Positions 29,632-39,614 of a stretch of 64,000 nt of DNA are shown here, one piece after another. Below the pieces are notes generated by a model. The model worked only from the letters and a program-made list of their open reading frames with translations. It was not told the origin of the DNA and did not search any database. The first letter of the stretch is position 1. Each line of letters starts with the position of its first letter. The translations under genes were made by a program, and so were the position numbers. The stretch lies in contig JADJTE010000012.1 of the NCBI GenBank assembly GCA_016711295.1, forward strand, positions 1-64,000, in the 5' to 3' direction. The stretch is from Sphingobacteriales bacterium. Its GTDB lineage: Bacteria > Bacteroidota > Bacteroidia > Chitinophagales > UBA2359.

Positions 29632-32154
29632 TCAATCGAATTGGTTATTATAGCTATCGGGCGAAGTGACTGGCTTTTGGGTGCTGTCGCTTGTAGTAGG
29701 GGTGGAAGATATATAAACAGTATCGCCTTCGGCAGTGACTATAAATGTATTCGGGGTAGTAGGCGCGATAGGCAATTCGTATTTGCCGCAATCGAGTTCA
29801 ATATTTAGGTCATCTGGTTCCTGGAATCGGTCGTTTCGATAAACATGCAGGCTCGTATCGGCATAGACTTTGTTCATAAATCGCCCGAAAATGGGCAAAG
29901 CCATATTAGAACCGCCGCCGAGTTGGGTATTGCGAAAGTGAATGGCTTTTTCGTCGCCACCGACCCAAGCACCCGCGACAATTCGGGGCACCATGCCTAT
30001 ATACCAGCCGTCAGAGTTATCGTTGGTTGTGCCCGTTTTGCCCGCAATTTCACTTTGCAGGTTGTAGCTTCCCCTGATGCGCCTACCTGTACCAAAATCC
30101 GTTACGCCTGTGAGCATATTAATCATCGCATAGGCAATTTTTTCGTTGAAAACCTCTATATGCGAGGGCATATTGCTTTTAATAACATTGCCATTTTTGT
30201 CTTCAACGCGCGTAATACACAAAGGACTACTATAAAACCCGCGATTGGCAAATGTACTGTAGGCACCGACCATCTCAAAGACCGATAAGTCGGGCGAGCC
30301 AAGGCAAATAGAGGGCACGGGTTTTATTTGGTGCTTTTCGTCGATACCCATTTGATGAACGAGTTCGAGAAGCGCGTTAGGGCTATCATCGCCTAATGCC
30401 TCTTTCATCAAATAAGCAGTTACGCGATTGATAGAGTGCGCCAAACCCGTTTTGAGCGTCACCATCTCACCCGCTTTGTAGGACGAAGAATTGTCCGGTG
30501 TCCAATCTTCTTCTCCATCAACCTTAAATGTAACGGCTACATTAGGCACTTTGCGGCAGGGCGACCAACCGTTTTTGATAGCTAAGGTATATACAAAAGG
30601 TTTGAATGTAGAACCCACTTGCCGCTTAGAGGATGGGCGGGCATTATCGTATTTAAAATACTTATAATCTATACCACCTACCCAGGACAATATATAGCCC
30701 GTGGCGGGGTCGAGGGCTATAAATCCTGCATGCAAGAGGTTTTTCACATATTTTATAGAATCTATCGGTGACATGACTGTATCTATTTCGCCTTGCCAAG
30801 TATAGTCGGCGCGAGGCAAATAGCTGGTCATGGCGTTTTTAATTTGTTTATCATTCAGTCCTTGTGCTTTTAATTCTCGTTCCAATTCGGCTTTGGTTTT
30901 CCATTTAAACAAGCGCATTGGTATGCGTTTCGAGAACGACGCTTTTATATCCGCCTCCGACACACCCATTTCTTTCAGTTCGGCGTAGCGTTCTGATTTT
31001 TTGACAGCGCGATAAATCAGCTCATTAGTGCCATACCACAAATCTGTTTTGGGCAACTTGGCGTTGCCCACATTTTCCCAAGGCACGCGCCCTTTCCAGT
31101 GTTCGTTGAATTGGCGTTGCAAGTCTTGCATCTGCTCGCTGACGGCTTGCTCGGCGTATTGCTGCATACGCGGGTCGATGGTCGTATATATTTTTAGCCC
31201 ATCTCTGTAAATGTCATAGGAGTCGCCACCTACTTTGACCTCATCTTTAAATTCACGTTTGAGTTCGGCTTTGACGTATTCTCGAAAATAGGGTGCCAAT
31301 CCGCCGCTATAATCCACTTCTTTGTATTGTAGGACAAGCGGCAACTGCACGACCGAATCATATACGGCTTGCTCAATTTTGTTGTATTTGAGCATCTGCG
31401 CCAATACCGTATTTCGGCGTTCTTGGGAGCGTTCGGGATTTCGGCGTGGGTTATAGATGGTATTGCCTTTGAGCATACCGACCAGCACAGCCCCTTGTTG
31501 TATATTAAGCGAGTCGGGCGGTGTGTTGAAATAGAGTTGCGAAGCGGTTTTGATACCGAAGGTATTGCCCGCAAATGGCACTGTATTGAGATACATCGTA
31601 ATGATCTCTTCCTTAGTATAGCTGCGTTCGAGGCGAAGGGCTATAATCCATTCTTTGAGTTTTTGTTTGAAACGATCCCATATATTGCTTGGGCGGTCGT
31701 GAAATAGGTTTTTGGCTAACTGCTGCGTAATGGTACTACCGCCCCCCGCATCTTGCCCCAGCAAAATAGTTTTATAAAATACCCGCACAATACCGATAAA
31801 GTCGATACCCGAATGTTCGTAAAAGCGAGCATCTTCTGTCGCTACCAAAGCATCTACTACGTGTTTGGGTAGTTGTTGATAGTTGGTATTGATTCTATCT
31901 ACGATAAAAAACTTGCCCAACAAGGTTCCGTCGGAGGCATACACTTCGGAGGCAAGTTCGCTTTTGGGGCTTTCGAGTTCTACAAAAGTAGGAAGCGGTC
32001 CGAATATGCCCCACGAAACACCCAAGAATAGAAAGATAATAAAGGCTATGACCGACAAAAAGCCCCCCCACAGCCATACTGCGTATCGGCGGAACTGATA
32101 TTCGCGATTAGGTGGGCGGTTGTTGTCTGTATTTGAAATAATGTCTTTTGGCAT
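29632..32154 (-). CDS. Penicillin-binding protein 1A (bifunctional transglycosylase/transpeptidase)
   Basis: An 840-residue class A PBP, intact. One membrane segment at residues ~25-48 (YAVWLWGGFLSVIAFIIFLF). The GT51 glycosyltransferase has ATEDARFYEHSGID (catalytic Glu) and GGSTITQQLAKNLFHDRPSN. The transpeptidase has QVGSTFKPFVY (SxxK, near residue 525), HSINRVTAY (SxN) and AGKTGTTN (KTG). It polymerises and cross-links peptidoglycan in the periplasm. A second PBP1A is at 44899-47531, about 12.7 kb away. A TACCTTTG -7-like box lies 19 bp upstream. Confidence 0.95.
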   Translation of the reverse strand: MPKDIISNTDNNRPPNREYQFRRYAVWLWGGFLSVIAFIIFLFLGVSWGIFGPLPTFVELESPKSELASEVYASDGTLLGKFFIVDRINTNYQQLPKHVVDALVATEDARFYEHSGIDFIGIVRVFYKTILLGQDAGGGSTITQQLAKNLFHDRPSNIWDRFKQKLKEWIIALRLERSYTKEEIITMYLNTVPFAGNTFGIKTASQLYFNTPPDSLNIQQGAVLVGMLKGNTIYNPRRNPERSQERRNTVLAQMLKYNKIEQAVYDSVVQLPLVLQYKEVDYSGGLAPYFREYVKAELKREFKDEVKVGGDSYDIYRDGLKIYTTIDPRMQQYAEQAVSEQMQDLQRQFNEHWKGRVPWENVGNAKLPKTDLWYGTNELIYRAVKKSERYAELKEMGVSEADIKASFSKRIPMRLFKWKTKAELERELKAQGLNDKQIKNAMTSYLPRADYTWQGEIDTVMSPIDSIKYVKNLLHAGFIALDPATGYILSWVGGIDYKYFKYDNARPSSKRQVGSTFKPFVYTLAIKNGWSPCRKVPNVAVTFKVDGEEDWTPDNSSSYKAGEMVTLKTGLAHSINRVTAYLMKEALGDDSPNALLELVHQMGIDEKHQIKPVPSICLGSPDLSVFEMVGAYSTFANRGFYSSPLCITRVEDKNGNVIKSNMPSHIEVFNEKIAYAMINMLTGVTDFGTGRRIRGSYNLQSEIAGKTGTTNDNSDGWYIGMVPRIVAGAWVGGDEKAIHFRNTQLGGGSNMALPIFGRFMNKVYADTSLHVYRNDRFQEPDDLNIELDCGKYELPIAPTTPNTFIVTAEGDTVYISSTPTTSDSTQKPVTSPDSYNNQFD

Positions 32155-32172
32155 GAGGCGTGTTTAGTCATG

Positions 32173-32180
32173 CAAAGGTA
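32173..32180 (-). promoter_or_regulatory. -7-like box of the PBP1A gene
   Basis: On the minus strand, TACCTTTG matches TAnnTTTG. No good TTTG lies at the expected -33 distance. The box is 19 bp before the ATG, implying a very short leader. Confidence 0.4.
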
Positions 32181-32310
32181 AGCTAAAAAGAGGTATATCT
32201 CGCTTCTTTTGCCTCAATTTGTTGTATGGCGAGGATTTATGAGCAAGGAGTTGGGCTTGTATTTCATTAATCGTAGCCTTTATGCGAATATGTGTGCGGG
32301 ATAAAAAAAA

Positions 32311-32345
32311 CTTGGTCGTTGGTGGCTTTTGCTCCAACGACCAAG
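32311..32345 (-). terminator. Rho-independent terminator of dsbD
   Basis: A perfect 12-bp stem, CTTGGTCGTTGG (32311-32322) and CCAACGACCAAG (32334-32345), followed on the minus strand by a run of eight T. It lies 46 bp past the dsbD stop. Confidence 0.88.
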
Positions 32346-32390
32346 TTCACCAAGTTTATAGTGCGCAATGCGGCTTGCTGTCATTATTTT

Positions 32391-35105
32391 TTAGCGGGCA
32401 CACGACAATGTTTTTTCTACTTTACCTGCTTTAAAGTTGTCAATGCCTTTGGAGAGGTATTGTTCAAAATCGTCGGTACTTGTATAGCCGATAGGCTCGG
32501 CAGCTAACATATTTTCGCTGTGGTCGAGTAGCACGTAGTAGGGTTGCGAATTGGAGGCAAAGCACGATGTTTGTAGGTGTGCCCATTTTTCGCCTACAGT
32601 TCGGAAAGTTTTTTCTTGTCCTTTATAGTTGATATATTTGACTTGTTGGGCGGCGGGTAGCTCTACTTTTTCATCTACATAGAGTGAAATAAGTACATAT
32701 TCATCGCGCAATTTGGGCAATACGCTCGGTTGATTCCATACTGTTTCTTCCATTTTGCGGCAGTTGACACAAGCCCAGCCCGTAAAGTCGATAAATACGG
32801 GTTTGTTCATTTTTTTAGCAGCGGCTATCCCCTCTTGGTAGTCGTGGTAGCAGGTCAAGCCATGCGGGCAATGCGATTGTTCGGTTTTGCCGTGGCTATT
32901 GGTTACTTGGGCAGCCCCACATCGGTAGCTATACGTAATAGGAGGTGGGAAACCGCTGATGAGTGCGGGTGTTTGGCAAAATAATCCGGGTACTAAATAG
33001 GCTGCAAATGCTATAAATGCCAATGCTGTGCCTATGCGCCCCAAGGATAATTTTTTGAGGGGGCTATCGTGCGGAAAACGTATCCAACCCAACAAATAAA
33101 TGGCGGTAGCCAAACATAATCCTATCCAAATAATCATAAACGGCTCGCGTTTGAACAAACCCCATTGCATAACCAAGTCGGCATTGGACAAAAATTTGAG
33201 GGCTAATGCTAACTCAATAAAACCCAATACTACTTTTACCGTATTGAGCCAGCCGCCTGATTTGGGTAGGTTTTTGAGCATACCAGGAAATAAGGCAAAC
33301 AGACCAAACGGAATGGCTAAGGCTAAGGCAAAACCCGTCATGCCCAGCAATGGGGCTGCTTTGCTACCCGTAGATGCGGCTTGCACCAGCAAAGTGCCGA
33401 TGATAGGACCCGTGCAAGAAAACGAGGTAAGGGCAAGGGTAAATGCCATAAAAAAGATGCCGATTAAACCGCCTCTATCCGAGGCTGCATCTGATTTATT
33501 GACCAACCACGAAGGCATAGTAATTTCGTAATAGCCAAAAAACGAAAAAGCGAAAAACAAAAAGACTATAAAGAAAGCAATATTGACCCAAGCATTGGTA
33601 GCTAAGTCGTTGAGGGCAGTAGGTCCGAAAATCGCCGTGACAAAAAAGCCCAGACCTACATAAATAGCAATGATAGAAAAGGCATAGATGAGCGCGTCAA
33701 TGATACCTTTGCGGCGGTCTTTGCTGCGTTTAGTAAATAGGCTCACTGTAAGGGGTATCATCGGAAATACGCAGGGCGTTAGCAAGGCAAACAAACCACC
33801 AGCAAAGCCGCCAAAGAATATGCCCCAAGGTGTTTTGGCTTGGTCGGAAGAGTTAGTATTTGTCTCAGCTATTGCCGCCGCCGCACCGCCATTGCCAAAT
33901 TTAAACGAAAAAGTTGTGCTGTCGGGTGGGAGGCATTTGGTATCGTCACAAGTCATATAGCGCAATTTTCCATTCAAGGTGGCATTGGGATTGTTGAGCC
34001 GCACCATTTGCTTAAAAACTACTTCATCGGAATATTTCACGATATTTATGCCGCCAAAAACAGGGTCTGCCCCTTCTTTGCGGTGCTGGCTTATCTCTTC
34101 GGGTTTGCCTTCTATGCTTATATCGGGATTAGGGTCGAATAGGAAAGACGTAGGCACAGGTCCGACACCATCTACGGTTTGCGAATAGACGTACCAACCT
34201 GGGTCGAGTTTGGCTGTAAGCAATAGCGCAACTGTATTGTCGCTAATTTTTTCTTGGCTAAACGACCAATGAACAGGCGTAAAAATGCCGCCCTGACCCA
34301 TTGTTCCGTTAGGCATACCTACTTCGGTACTGCCCGCCGCAACATTATCCGTTGTAGTGGAGGGAGCAGTATTATTGGCTGTGTTAGTGGGAGTAGTATT
34401 GTCCTGCCCAAAGGCAGTATTACCGTTTTGGGCTTGGCTAGTGGCGGTATTAGTAGTTGCGTTTTTAGTATCCGATGTGCTAGGAGTAAAGGTAGCTTTA
34501 CCGCCGTCGGCTTTGTTGGCAGTAGTAGTATTGCCGCCGCTACCCGATGTAGGTACGAATACCGGCTTGGTGTCGGGTATTTTGTTTTTGATTTCGGTTT
34601 TTTCTTCCGCCTTGGTATTGGACGACGCGGGCACTACCGTCTTATCTTTTAGCGTAAAGGTAAAATCGACTACATTAGGCGGTAGGCATCGTTCTTTATT
34701 GCAAACCATAAACTCGACATCGGCTTTTACCTTTACTTCGGGCTTCTTGGTTTTGAGGCGCGTTTTGAACGTCACTTTATCTTGAAATTTGACCAACTCC
34801 ATCTCAAAATTGGGGTCAAAACTCTTTTCGGCTTTACCTACTTCTTCCGTTTTGCCATTCCATTCTACATCGCTATTTTTTTCGATGCTCAATTTGGTGG
34901 GTACAGGACCGTCGCCTGCTATATGTTGCGAGTAAGTCCACCAGCCTTTTTCTAAGGTGGCTGTTATGTTGATAACATATTCGCCATTGCCGAGCGGCTG
35001 CACCTCTGACGACCATTCTACGGGGTCAAATATTTGTGCTTGTACGGCTAAGGGCAACACACACAGCAATGTGCCTAATAGGGCAATAAATATCCTGCCT
35101 TTCAT
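32391..35105 (-). CDS. dsbD: Thiol:disulfide interchange protein DsbD with doubled N-terminal domain
   Basis: About 904 residues from the ATG at 35105 (an alternative ATG is at 35138), longer than the usual ~560-700. Signal peptide IFIALLGTLLCVLPLAVQAQ. Two DsbD-alpha (DsbC-like) domains follow, at residues ~25-165 (CNKERCLPP) and ~275-400 (CDDTKCLPP), separated by a ~100-residue Thr/Asn-rich linker. The eight-helix transmembrane domain carries LTPCVFPMIPLT and FSCTGPIIGT. The C-terminal thioredoxin-like domain has GWACVNCRKMEETVW (CVNC). It passes electrons from cytoplasmic thioredoxin to periplasmic proteins. Intact frame. Confidence 0.94.
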   Translation of the reverse strand: MKGRIFIALLGTLLCVLPLAVQAQIFDPVEWSSEVQPLGNGEYVINITATLEKGWWTYSQHIAGDGPVPTKLSIEKNSDVEWNGKTEEVGKAEKSFDPNFEMELVKFQDKVTFKTRLKTKKPEVKVKADVEFMVCNKERCLPPNVVDFTFTLKDKTVVPASSNTKAEEKTEIKNKIPDTKPVFVPTSGSGGNTTTANKADGGKATFTPSTSDTKNATTNTATSQAQNGNTAFGQDNTTPTNTANNTAPSTTTDNVAAGSTEVGMPNGTMGQGGIFTPVHWSFSQEKISDNTVALLLTAKLDPGWYVYSQTVDGVGPVPTSFLFDPNPDISIEGKPEEISQHRKEGADPVFGGINIVKYSDEVVFKQMVRLNNPNATLNGKLRYMTCDDTKCLPPDSTTFSFKFGNGGAAAAIAETNTNSSDQAKTPWGIFFGGFAGGLFALLTPCVFPMIPLTVSLFTKRSKDRRKGIIDALIYAFSIIAIYVGLGFFVTAIFGPTALNDLATNAWVNIAFFIVFLFFAFSFFGYYEITMPSWLVNKSDAASDRGGLIGIFFMAFTLALTSFSCTGPIIGTLLVQAASTGSKAAPLLGMTGFALALAIPFGLFALFPGMLKNLPKSGGWLNTVKVVLGFIELALALKFLSNADLVMQWGLFKREPFMIIWIGLCLATAIYLLGWIRFPHDSPLKKLSLGRIGTALAFIAFAAYLVPGLFCQTPALISGFPPPITYSYRCGAAQVTNSHGKTEQSHCPHGLTCYHDYQEGIAAAKKMNKPVFIDFTGWACVNCRKMEETVWNQPSVLPKLRDEYVLISLYVDEKVELPAAQQVKYINYKGQEKTFRTVGEKWAHLQTSCFASNSQPYYVLLDHSENMLAAEPIGYTSTDDFEQYLSKGIDNFKAGKVEKTLSCAR

Positions 35106-35262
35106 ACGTTCGGGGTAATAATTATTAAGTGTATTCATAGACGTGTAGGAGCTAACAAAATAGTTGTCTTGATTGGATTCTATAGCTCCACACAAGCAAG
35201 CGCAGCACACCTAAATAGCACGCCTCTTCTGAACACAAAAGTTATAACGTCAAATGCAGCCG

Positions 35263-35270
35263 CAAAGTTA
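35263..35270 (-). promoter_or_regulatory. -7-like box upstream of dsbD
   Basis: TAACTTTG on the minus strand, about 158 bp before the dsbD ATG. No clear -33 partner. The remaining 35106-35514 interval is AT-rich with no gene or repeat recognised. Confidence 0.33.
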
Positions 35271-35514
35271 GGCAATAATTTGGCTATACTTATGACAAGG
35301 GGGCTTTTTATGCCCATTATTAGTTTTTTTTAACGCCGCGATATTTATTACAATGCATTATTGCTTGACTACGTAAATAAAACAAAAAAGTTGCATTTAA
35401 GGTTTTTTTTTTATTTTTTTGTTCATAAATCTATTTTTTGTTATCTAATCGACTGAAAAAAAGCAATTTACAGATTTTTTATTTTAAATATCTAATTTTC
35501 ATCTTGCGCAGCAA

Positions 35515-35546
35515 TTTGGTATCATGTAAAAAACGTAATAATTTTG
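35515..35546 (+). promoter_or_regulatory. Bacteroidota primary-sigma promoter
   Basis: TTTG (35515-35518), 20-nt spacer, TAATTTTG (35539-35546): a full match to the TTTG-N19-21-TAnnTTTG consensus. The start codon of the downstream gene is at 35580. Confidence 0.75.
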
Positions 35547-35579
35547 CTGTCTAAACAAGCACAAACCTCCACTTTTTCT

Positions 35580-36572
35580 ATGCCTCGAATCTTAACTTTT
35601 GCAGCGTTTTATATCCCCATTACCTCGTTTTTTATCGGGTGGACAACGCCTACTTGGGCGCAGAATCAAGCACAAGTAAGAGTCTATTCGCCTAACGGGC
35701 AATCGACCGTAGTTGATAATACCGCCTGGCGCATTAGGCTCGAGACGGTCAATCAATCGCCCGCCGACCGCTACGGCAAGTTGCCTCCCGAACTACTTCC
35801 TTTAGTATATTACCAAGGTATTAGCGGTAGTGAAAATATAGCCGTCTATATCGGCGATTTTTATAGCCCCGCCGATGTAGAAATGGCGATGCAAAACGTT
35901 AAGGCTGCGGGCTATGCCGATGCCTTTGTCATACGATTTAGCCTCAAAGATAAAATCGAGGGAACGCGCCTAATGCGCACACCCAATGCCATAACGCTGC
36001 ACAACCAGCCATCTACCACACCGCCACCACCGCAGCCGCTCGATTTATTAGCTGACACTCCTCGCTTAGATACTGCCCCCAGTCCCAAGCGTACTACGGC
36101 ACCAGGGCCGACTCCTCCCATACCTGTTTCTGATATACGCGACGAGACTAAGCGTATTTTTGAATCAACACCCAACGATGCCACCAACACAACGACTCCC
36201 GTACCCACAACTACCGAATCCAGAAATGCTACTCCCAACAAACGCTATTTCGAGCTGACGGACTCTGATGTTGTTGCCGAAGAAATCTACTTTGTGCAGT
36301 TGGGTCTGTTTAGATATACCGACCGTTTAGCGCAGTTCAAAACATTGAGCGACTTAGCTCCTGTTTTACAGCGAAAAATTGAACATGAAAATAACCTCGT
36401 CACACAAGTAGTTTTAGGTCCATTTGCCAAAGCAGATGCCGCAGAGTCTATCAAAAATACCGTTCTCAAACGCCAATTTCCCGCCAAAATAATCGCCGAA
36501 CCCGCCGCCCTACACCGCCCGTCCAACGACCACAAGGCAATTTTCGAGTATTTGTTCGACAAAAAATTGTAA
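35580..36572 (+). CDS. Secreted SPOR-like repeat protein
   Basis: A 330-residue protein. The ATG at 35580 gives a signal peptide (ILTFAAFYIPITSFFIGWTT, cleavage after TWAQ). Two segments with SPOR-like pattern, residues ~30-125 (WRIRLETVNQSPADRYGKL, YIGDFYSPADVEMAMQNVKA) and ~235-310 (YFVQLGLFRYTDRLAQFKTL, VVLGPFAKADAAESIKN), are joined by a Pro/Thr-rich linker (residues ~130-225). SPOR domains bind denuded glycan strands of peptidoglycan, so a cell-wall-related periplasmic role is likely. It has a strong promoter of its own and is followed by the sortilin-like gene. Confidence 0.7.
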   Translation: MPRILTFAAFYIPITSFFIGWTTPTWAQNQAQVRVYSPNGQSTVVDNTAWRIRLETVNQSPADRYGKLPPELLPLVYYQGISGSENIAVYIGDFYSPADVEMAMQNVKAAGYADAFVIRFSLKDKIEGTRLMRTPNAITLHNQPSTTPPPPQPLDLLADTPRLDTAPSPKRTTAPGPTPPIPVSDIRDETKRIFESTPNDATNTTTPVPTTTESRNATPNKRYFELTDSDVVAEEIYFVQLGLFRYTDRLAQFKTLSDLAPVLQRKIEHENNLVTQVVLGPFAKADAAESIKNTVLKRQFPAKIIAEPAALHRPSNDHKAIFEYLFDKKL

Positions 36573-36576
36573 TTGC

Positions 36577-36608
36577 TTCGCAAAGCCATCTCTTTTTTCG
36601 TATCTTTG
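36577..36608 (+). promoter_or_regulatory. Putative promoter of the 36647 gene
   Basis: TTCG (36577-36580; 3 of 4 to TTTG), 20-nt spacer, TATCTTTG (36601-36608). The start codon is 38 nt downstream of the -7 box. Confidence 0.6.
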
Positions 36609-36646
36609 CACACGGCGTAAGAGGCATACCTTGCGCTGCGTGCCTT

Positions 36647-39261
36647 ATGATATACCTCAACTATCACAGAGCCATCATACTTTTTTGCTTGTTTATCCTC
36701 GGCGCAGCCATAGGTTTCGCTTGGTGGGCTATGCCCGCTACTACTCCCGCTCGTGCCCAAACACCCGATGTGCATAAATTGATGATGCCCAACGAGCATT
36801 TTTATTTCCAACGCGCCTACCCCGACTTCGACATGCCTGTATCGGTGGTACAAAACGCGCTGCGGCAAGCACAGAACCAAGCCGCCGCCAAACAAGCAGG
36901 TGAAGGTTTTGATGCCGATTGGCTCATCGAGGGTCCAAGCAATATTGGCGGACGAATCAATGCCATTGCCCCTCACCCCACTAATGCGGACATTATATAC
37001 GTAGGCAGTTCGCGCGGGGGTATCCACAAAACCACCGACGGCGGCACTACTTGGCAAGCTATTTTCGACGAACCGCTATTTAATAGTATCGGCGACATTA
37101 CTATATCGCCTCACGATGCTAATACGATATATGTCGGGACAGGCGATGTCAATATCAGTTCATTTTTCTCGGTCGGCGACGGCGTATATCGCAGTACCGA
37201 CGCGGGTGCTACGTGGCAAAACATAGGGCTAAATAATGTAGGCATTATATCAAAAGTAATTATCGACCCCAGCAACGCCAACCGAATTTTTGTCGGTGCT
37301 ATGGGCAATCCATTAGTGCGCGACGAACATCGCGGCTTGTATCGGTCGGACGACGGCGGAGCTACTTGGCAGAAAGTACTATACATAGACGACGATGCGG
37401 GTATTATCGACATCGTTATAGACCACAACCAACCCAATATACTCTACGCTGCATCGTGGAACGGATTCGCAACCTACAAGAAACCATCACGCACGAGCAA
37501 GATTCGCGTATATGGAAAACAAGCGATGGCGGCAATACGTGGCAAATCCTCAGCAACGGACTGCCCGACCACCAGCAGTCGCGCATTGGCTTGGCTATGG
37601 CAACCCAAAATACTAATCGCCTTGCTGTTGTCTATGTCGATTCGACCGAAGCCCTGTTGGGCGTATTTGTCAGCAACGACGGTGGCGCGGCGTGGGAGCA
37701 AACTGCCAACGCCGATGCCTTTGGCGGCGACCCATTGGGCGGATTTGGTTGGTATTTTGGCAAAATTGCTTTCGACCCCGCCGACGACCAACGCCTATTC
37801 GTGTTGGGCGTAGATATGTTTCAATCGCTCGACGGAGGCTATTCTTGGGAACTCGCCACGCCGATTTGGTTTACTTACGAAGTACATGCCGATAAGCACA
37901 CCCTCGAATTTGATGCCGAAGGAGGCATATTATTAGGTACAGACGGCGGCGTATATCGCAGTACAGACGGCGCAACTACTTGGGAAGACATCGAATTTAT
38001 ACCCAATACGCAGTTTTATCGCGTGGCGGTCAATCCGCATATACCTAATATGTATTGCGGCGGCGCACAAGACAACGGCACGACAATGGGCAATGCCGAT
38101 ATGATAGACAATTGGCCCCGATTGTTTGGCGGCGACGGCTTTCAGGCTGTTTTTCACCCCGAGCTGCCCGACCTATGGTACGTAGAGACGCAATGGGGCA
38201 ATATCAGCTATACCCAAGACAATGGCAATAATTTTGATAGTGCCGATAATGGTATAAATCCCAGCGACCGCCGCAATTGGGATATGCCTTATATGATGAG
38301 TAGCCACTCTGAACATAGCTTATTAGCAGGTACGTATCGTATGTACCGCAGTAATTCTAACAATCCGCCTAACTACACTGCAATCAGCGACGACCTGACC
38401 GACGGCAATATCTATGGCGACCGCTTTCACAACATCAGCACTATTGACCAATCCGTATTAACGCCCGATTATTATTATGTGGGCACCTCGGACGGCAATG
38501 TATGGCGTAGTTTGAATGGCGGCGATGCTTGGGAGAATATCAACGGTACGCTACCCGACCGCTACGTAACAGCAGTAAAAGCATCGCCGCACGCGCTCAA
38601 TACGGTGTATGTGAGCATTAGCGGCTATAAAGGCAACGGTATCGAGCCGCACTTATTCCGCTCGACCGACAACGGCAATAATTGGACTGCTATCGGCGGC
38701 GATTTGCCTCCTGTGGCAGTTAATGACATATTAGTTTTGCCCGAAGACACGACCGACCAAATCTTGATAGCTGCTACTGATGCGGGCGTTTACCTCACCG
38801 CTGATGGTGGTAGTACTTGGGTGCGTTTAGGCGGCAATATGCCCATATTCAGCATCTTCGACATTGACTATGATGTGCGCAATCATAAGTTGGTAGCCGC
38901 TACGTTTGCCCGCTCTATCATGAGTTTCGACCTAAGTCAAGTCATTGATTTCGAGAGCGGCAATGCGTCGGTAGGTATCAAGCCTCATTCCACAGCCACA
39001 GCCGTGCTGTATGCGCACTACCAACCCGATAGCCGTACCTTACAATTAGCATTCCGTTCGCCCGACGAACAATCTGCCCCTAATACCGCCCAAATCAATG
39101 TTTTGAACATAGGCGGCGCAGTTGCTGCCCACAACACGTGGCAATCGCCATACACTAGGGAGGCGCAACTCGATTTGCCCGCGCTTCCAAGCGGTTTATA
39201 CCTCGCGCATGTCACAACCGACAAAGGCAAATCCTATGTTCAGCGGATAATAGTACCGTAG
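36647..39261 (+). CDS. Sortilin/BNR-repeat beta-propeller protein with T9SS type A C-terminus (frameshifted)
   Basis: About 870 residues. Signal segment IILFCLFILGAAIGFAWWAM, cleavage near ARAQ. Multiple VPS10/BNR units with Asp-box motifs: GGIHKTTDGGTTWQ, GVYRSTDAGATWQ, GLYRSDDGGATWQ, RIWKTSDGGNTWQ, GVYRSTDGATTWE, NVWRSLNGGDAWE, LFRSTDNGNNWT, GVYLTADGGSTWV. One frame break near 37465 separates NILYAASWNGF from NLQETITHEQDSRIWKTSDG. The C-terminal ~85 residues (NVLNIGGAVAAHNTW, LPSGLYLAHVTTDKGKSYVQ, RIIVP) are a type A sorting domain. Probably a secreted glycosidase-like or binding propeller; catalytic residues cannot be named. Confidence 0.85.
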
Positions 39262-39321
39262 CAAATTGCATATCTGCCTACCGCAAAAAACTTTTTAACT
39301 TCAAATCGCCCCCTTTTCGCA

Positions 39322-39561
39322 ATGAAATCGATTATTATCGCCTTATCTCTATCGGCAGCAGTTCATTTGGGTTTTACGCAACCGCTCGTTAGCCCGCTGC
39401 CAGCAAGTGCCTCGCCTATGGTATATATTTGTCAGAGTAGGAGTGCTTATGCCTACCATAATATGCGCCGAGGTTTGAAAAATTGCAGGCATAGCGTTGA
39501 AAAAGTAAGTTTGGCAGAGGCAGAACGTTTGGGCAAAAGACCTTGTGGCTATTGCTATTAA
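39322..39561 (+). CDS. Small secreted Cys-containing protein (79 residues)
   Basis: Signal peptide MKSIIIALSLSAAVHLGFTQ. The mature part holds VYICQSRSAYAYHNMRRGLK, then NCRHSVEKVSLAEAERLGKR and PCGYCY. The Cys/His pattern (C-x8-H, NCRH, CGYC) resembles small zinc-ribbon or Ada-like metal-binding modules found in short Bacteroidota proteins. It lies 60 bp after the sortilin-like gene and 53 bp before the TMTC-like gene on the same strand. Function unknown. Confidence 0.62.
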   Translation: MKSIIIALSLSAAVHLGFTQPLVSPLPASASPMVYICQSRSAYAYHNMRRGLKNCRHSVEKVSLAEAERLGKRPCGYCY

Positions 39562-39614
39562 AAAAATCCATACTCTATCCGCTCTGATTTCTGCACCCGA
39601 CCACCTACCTTTTT

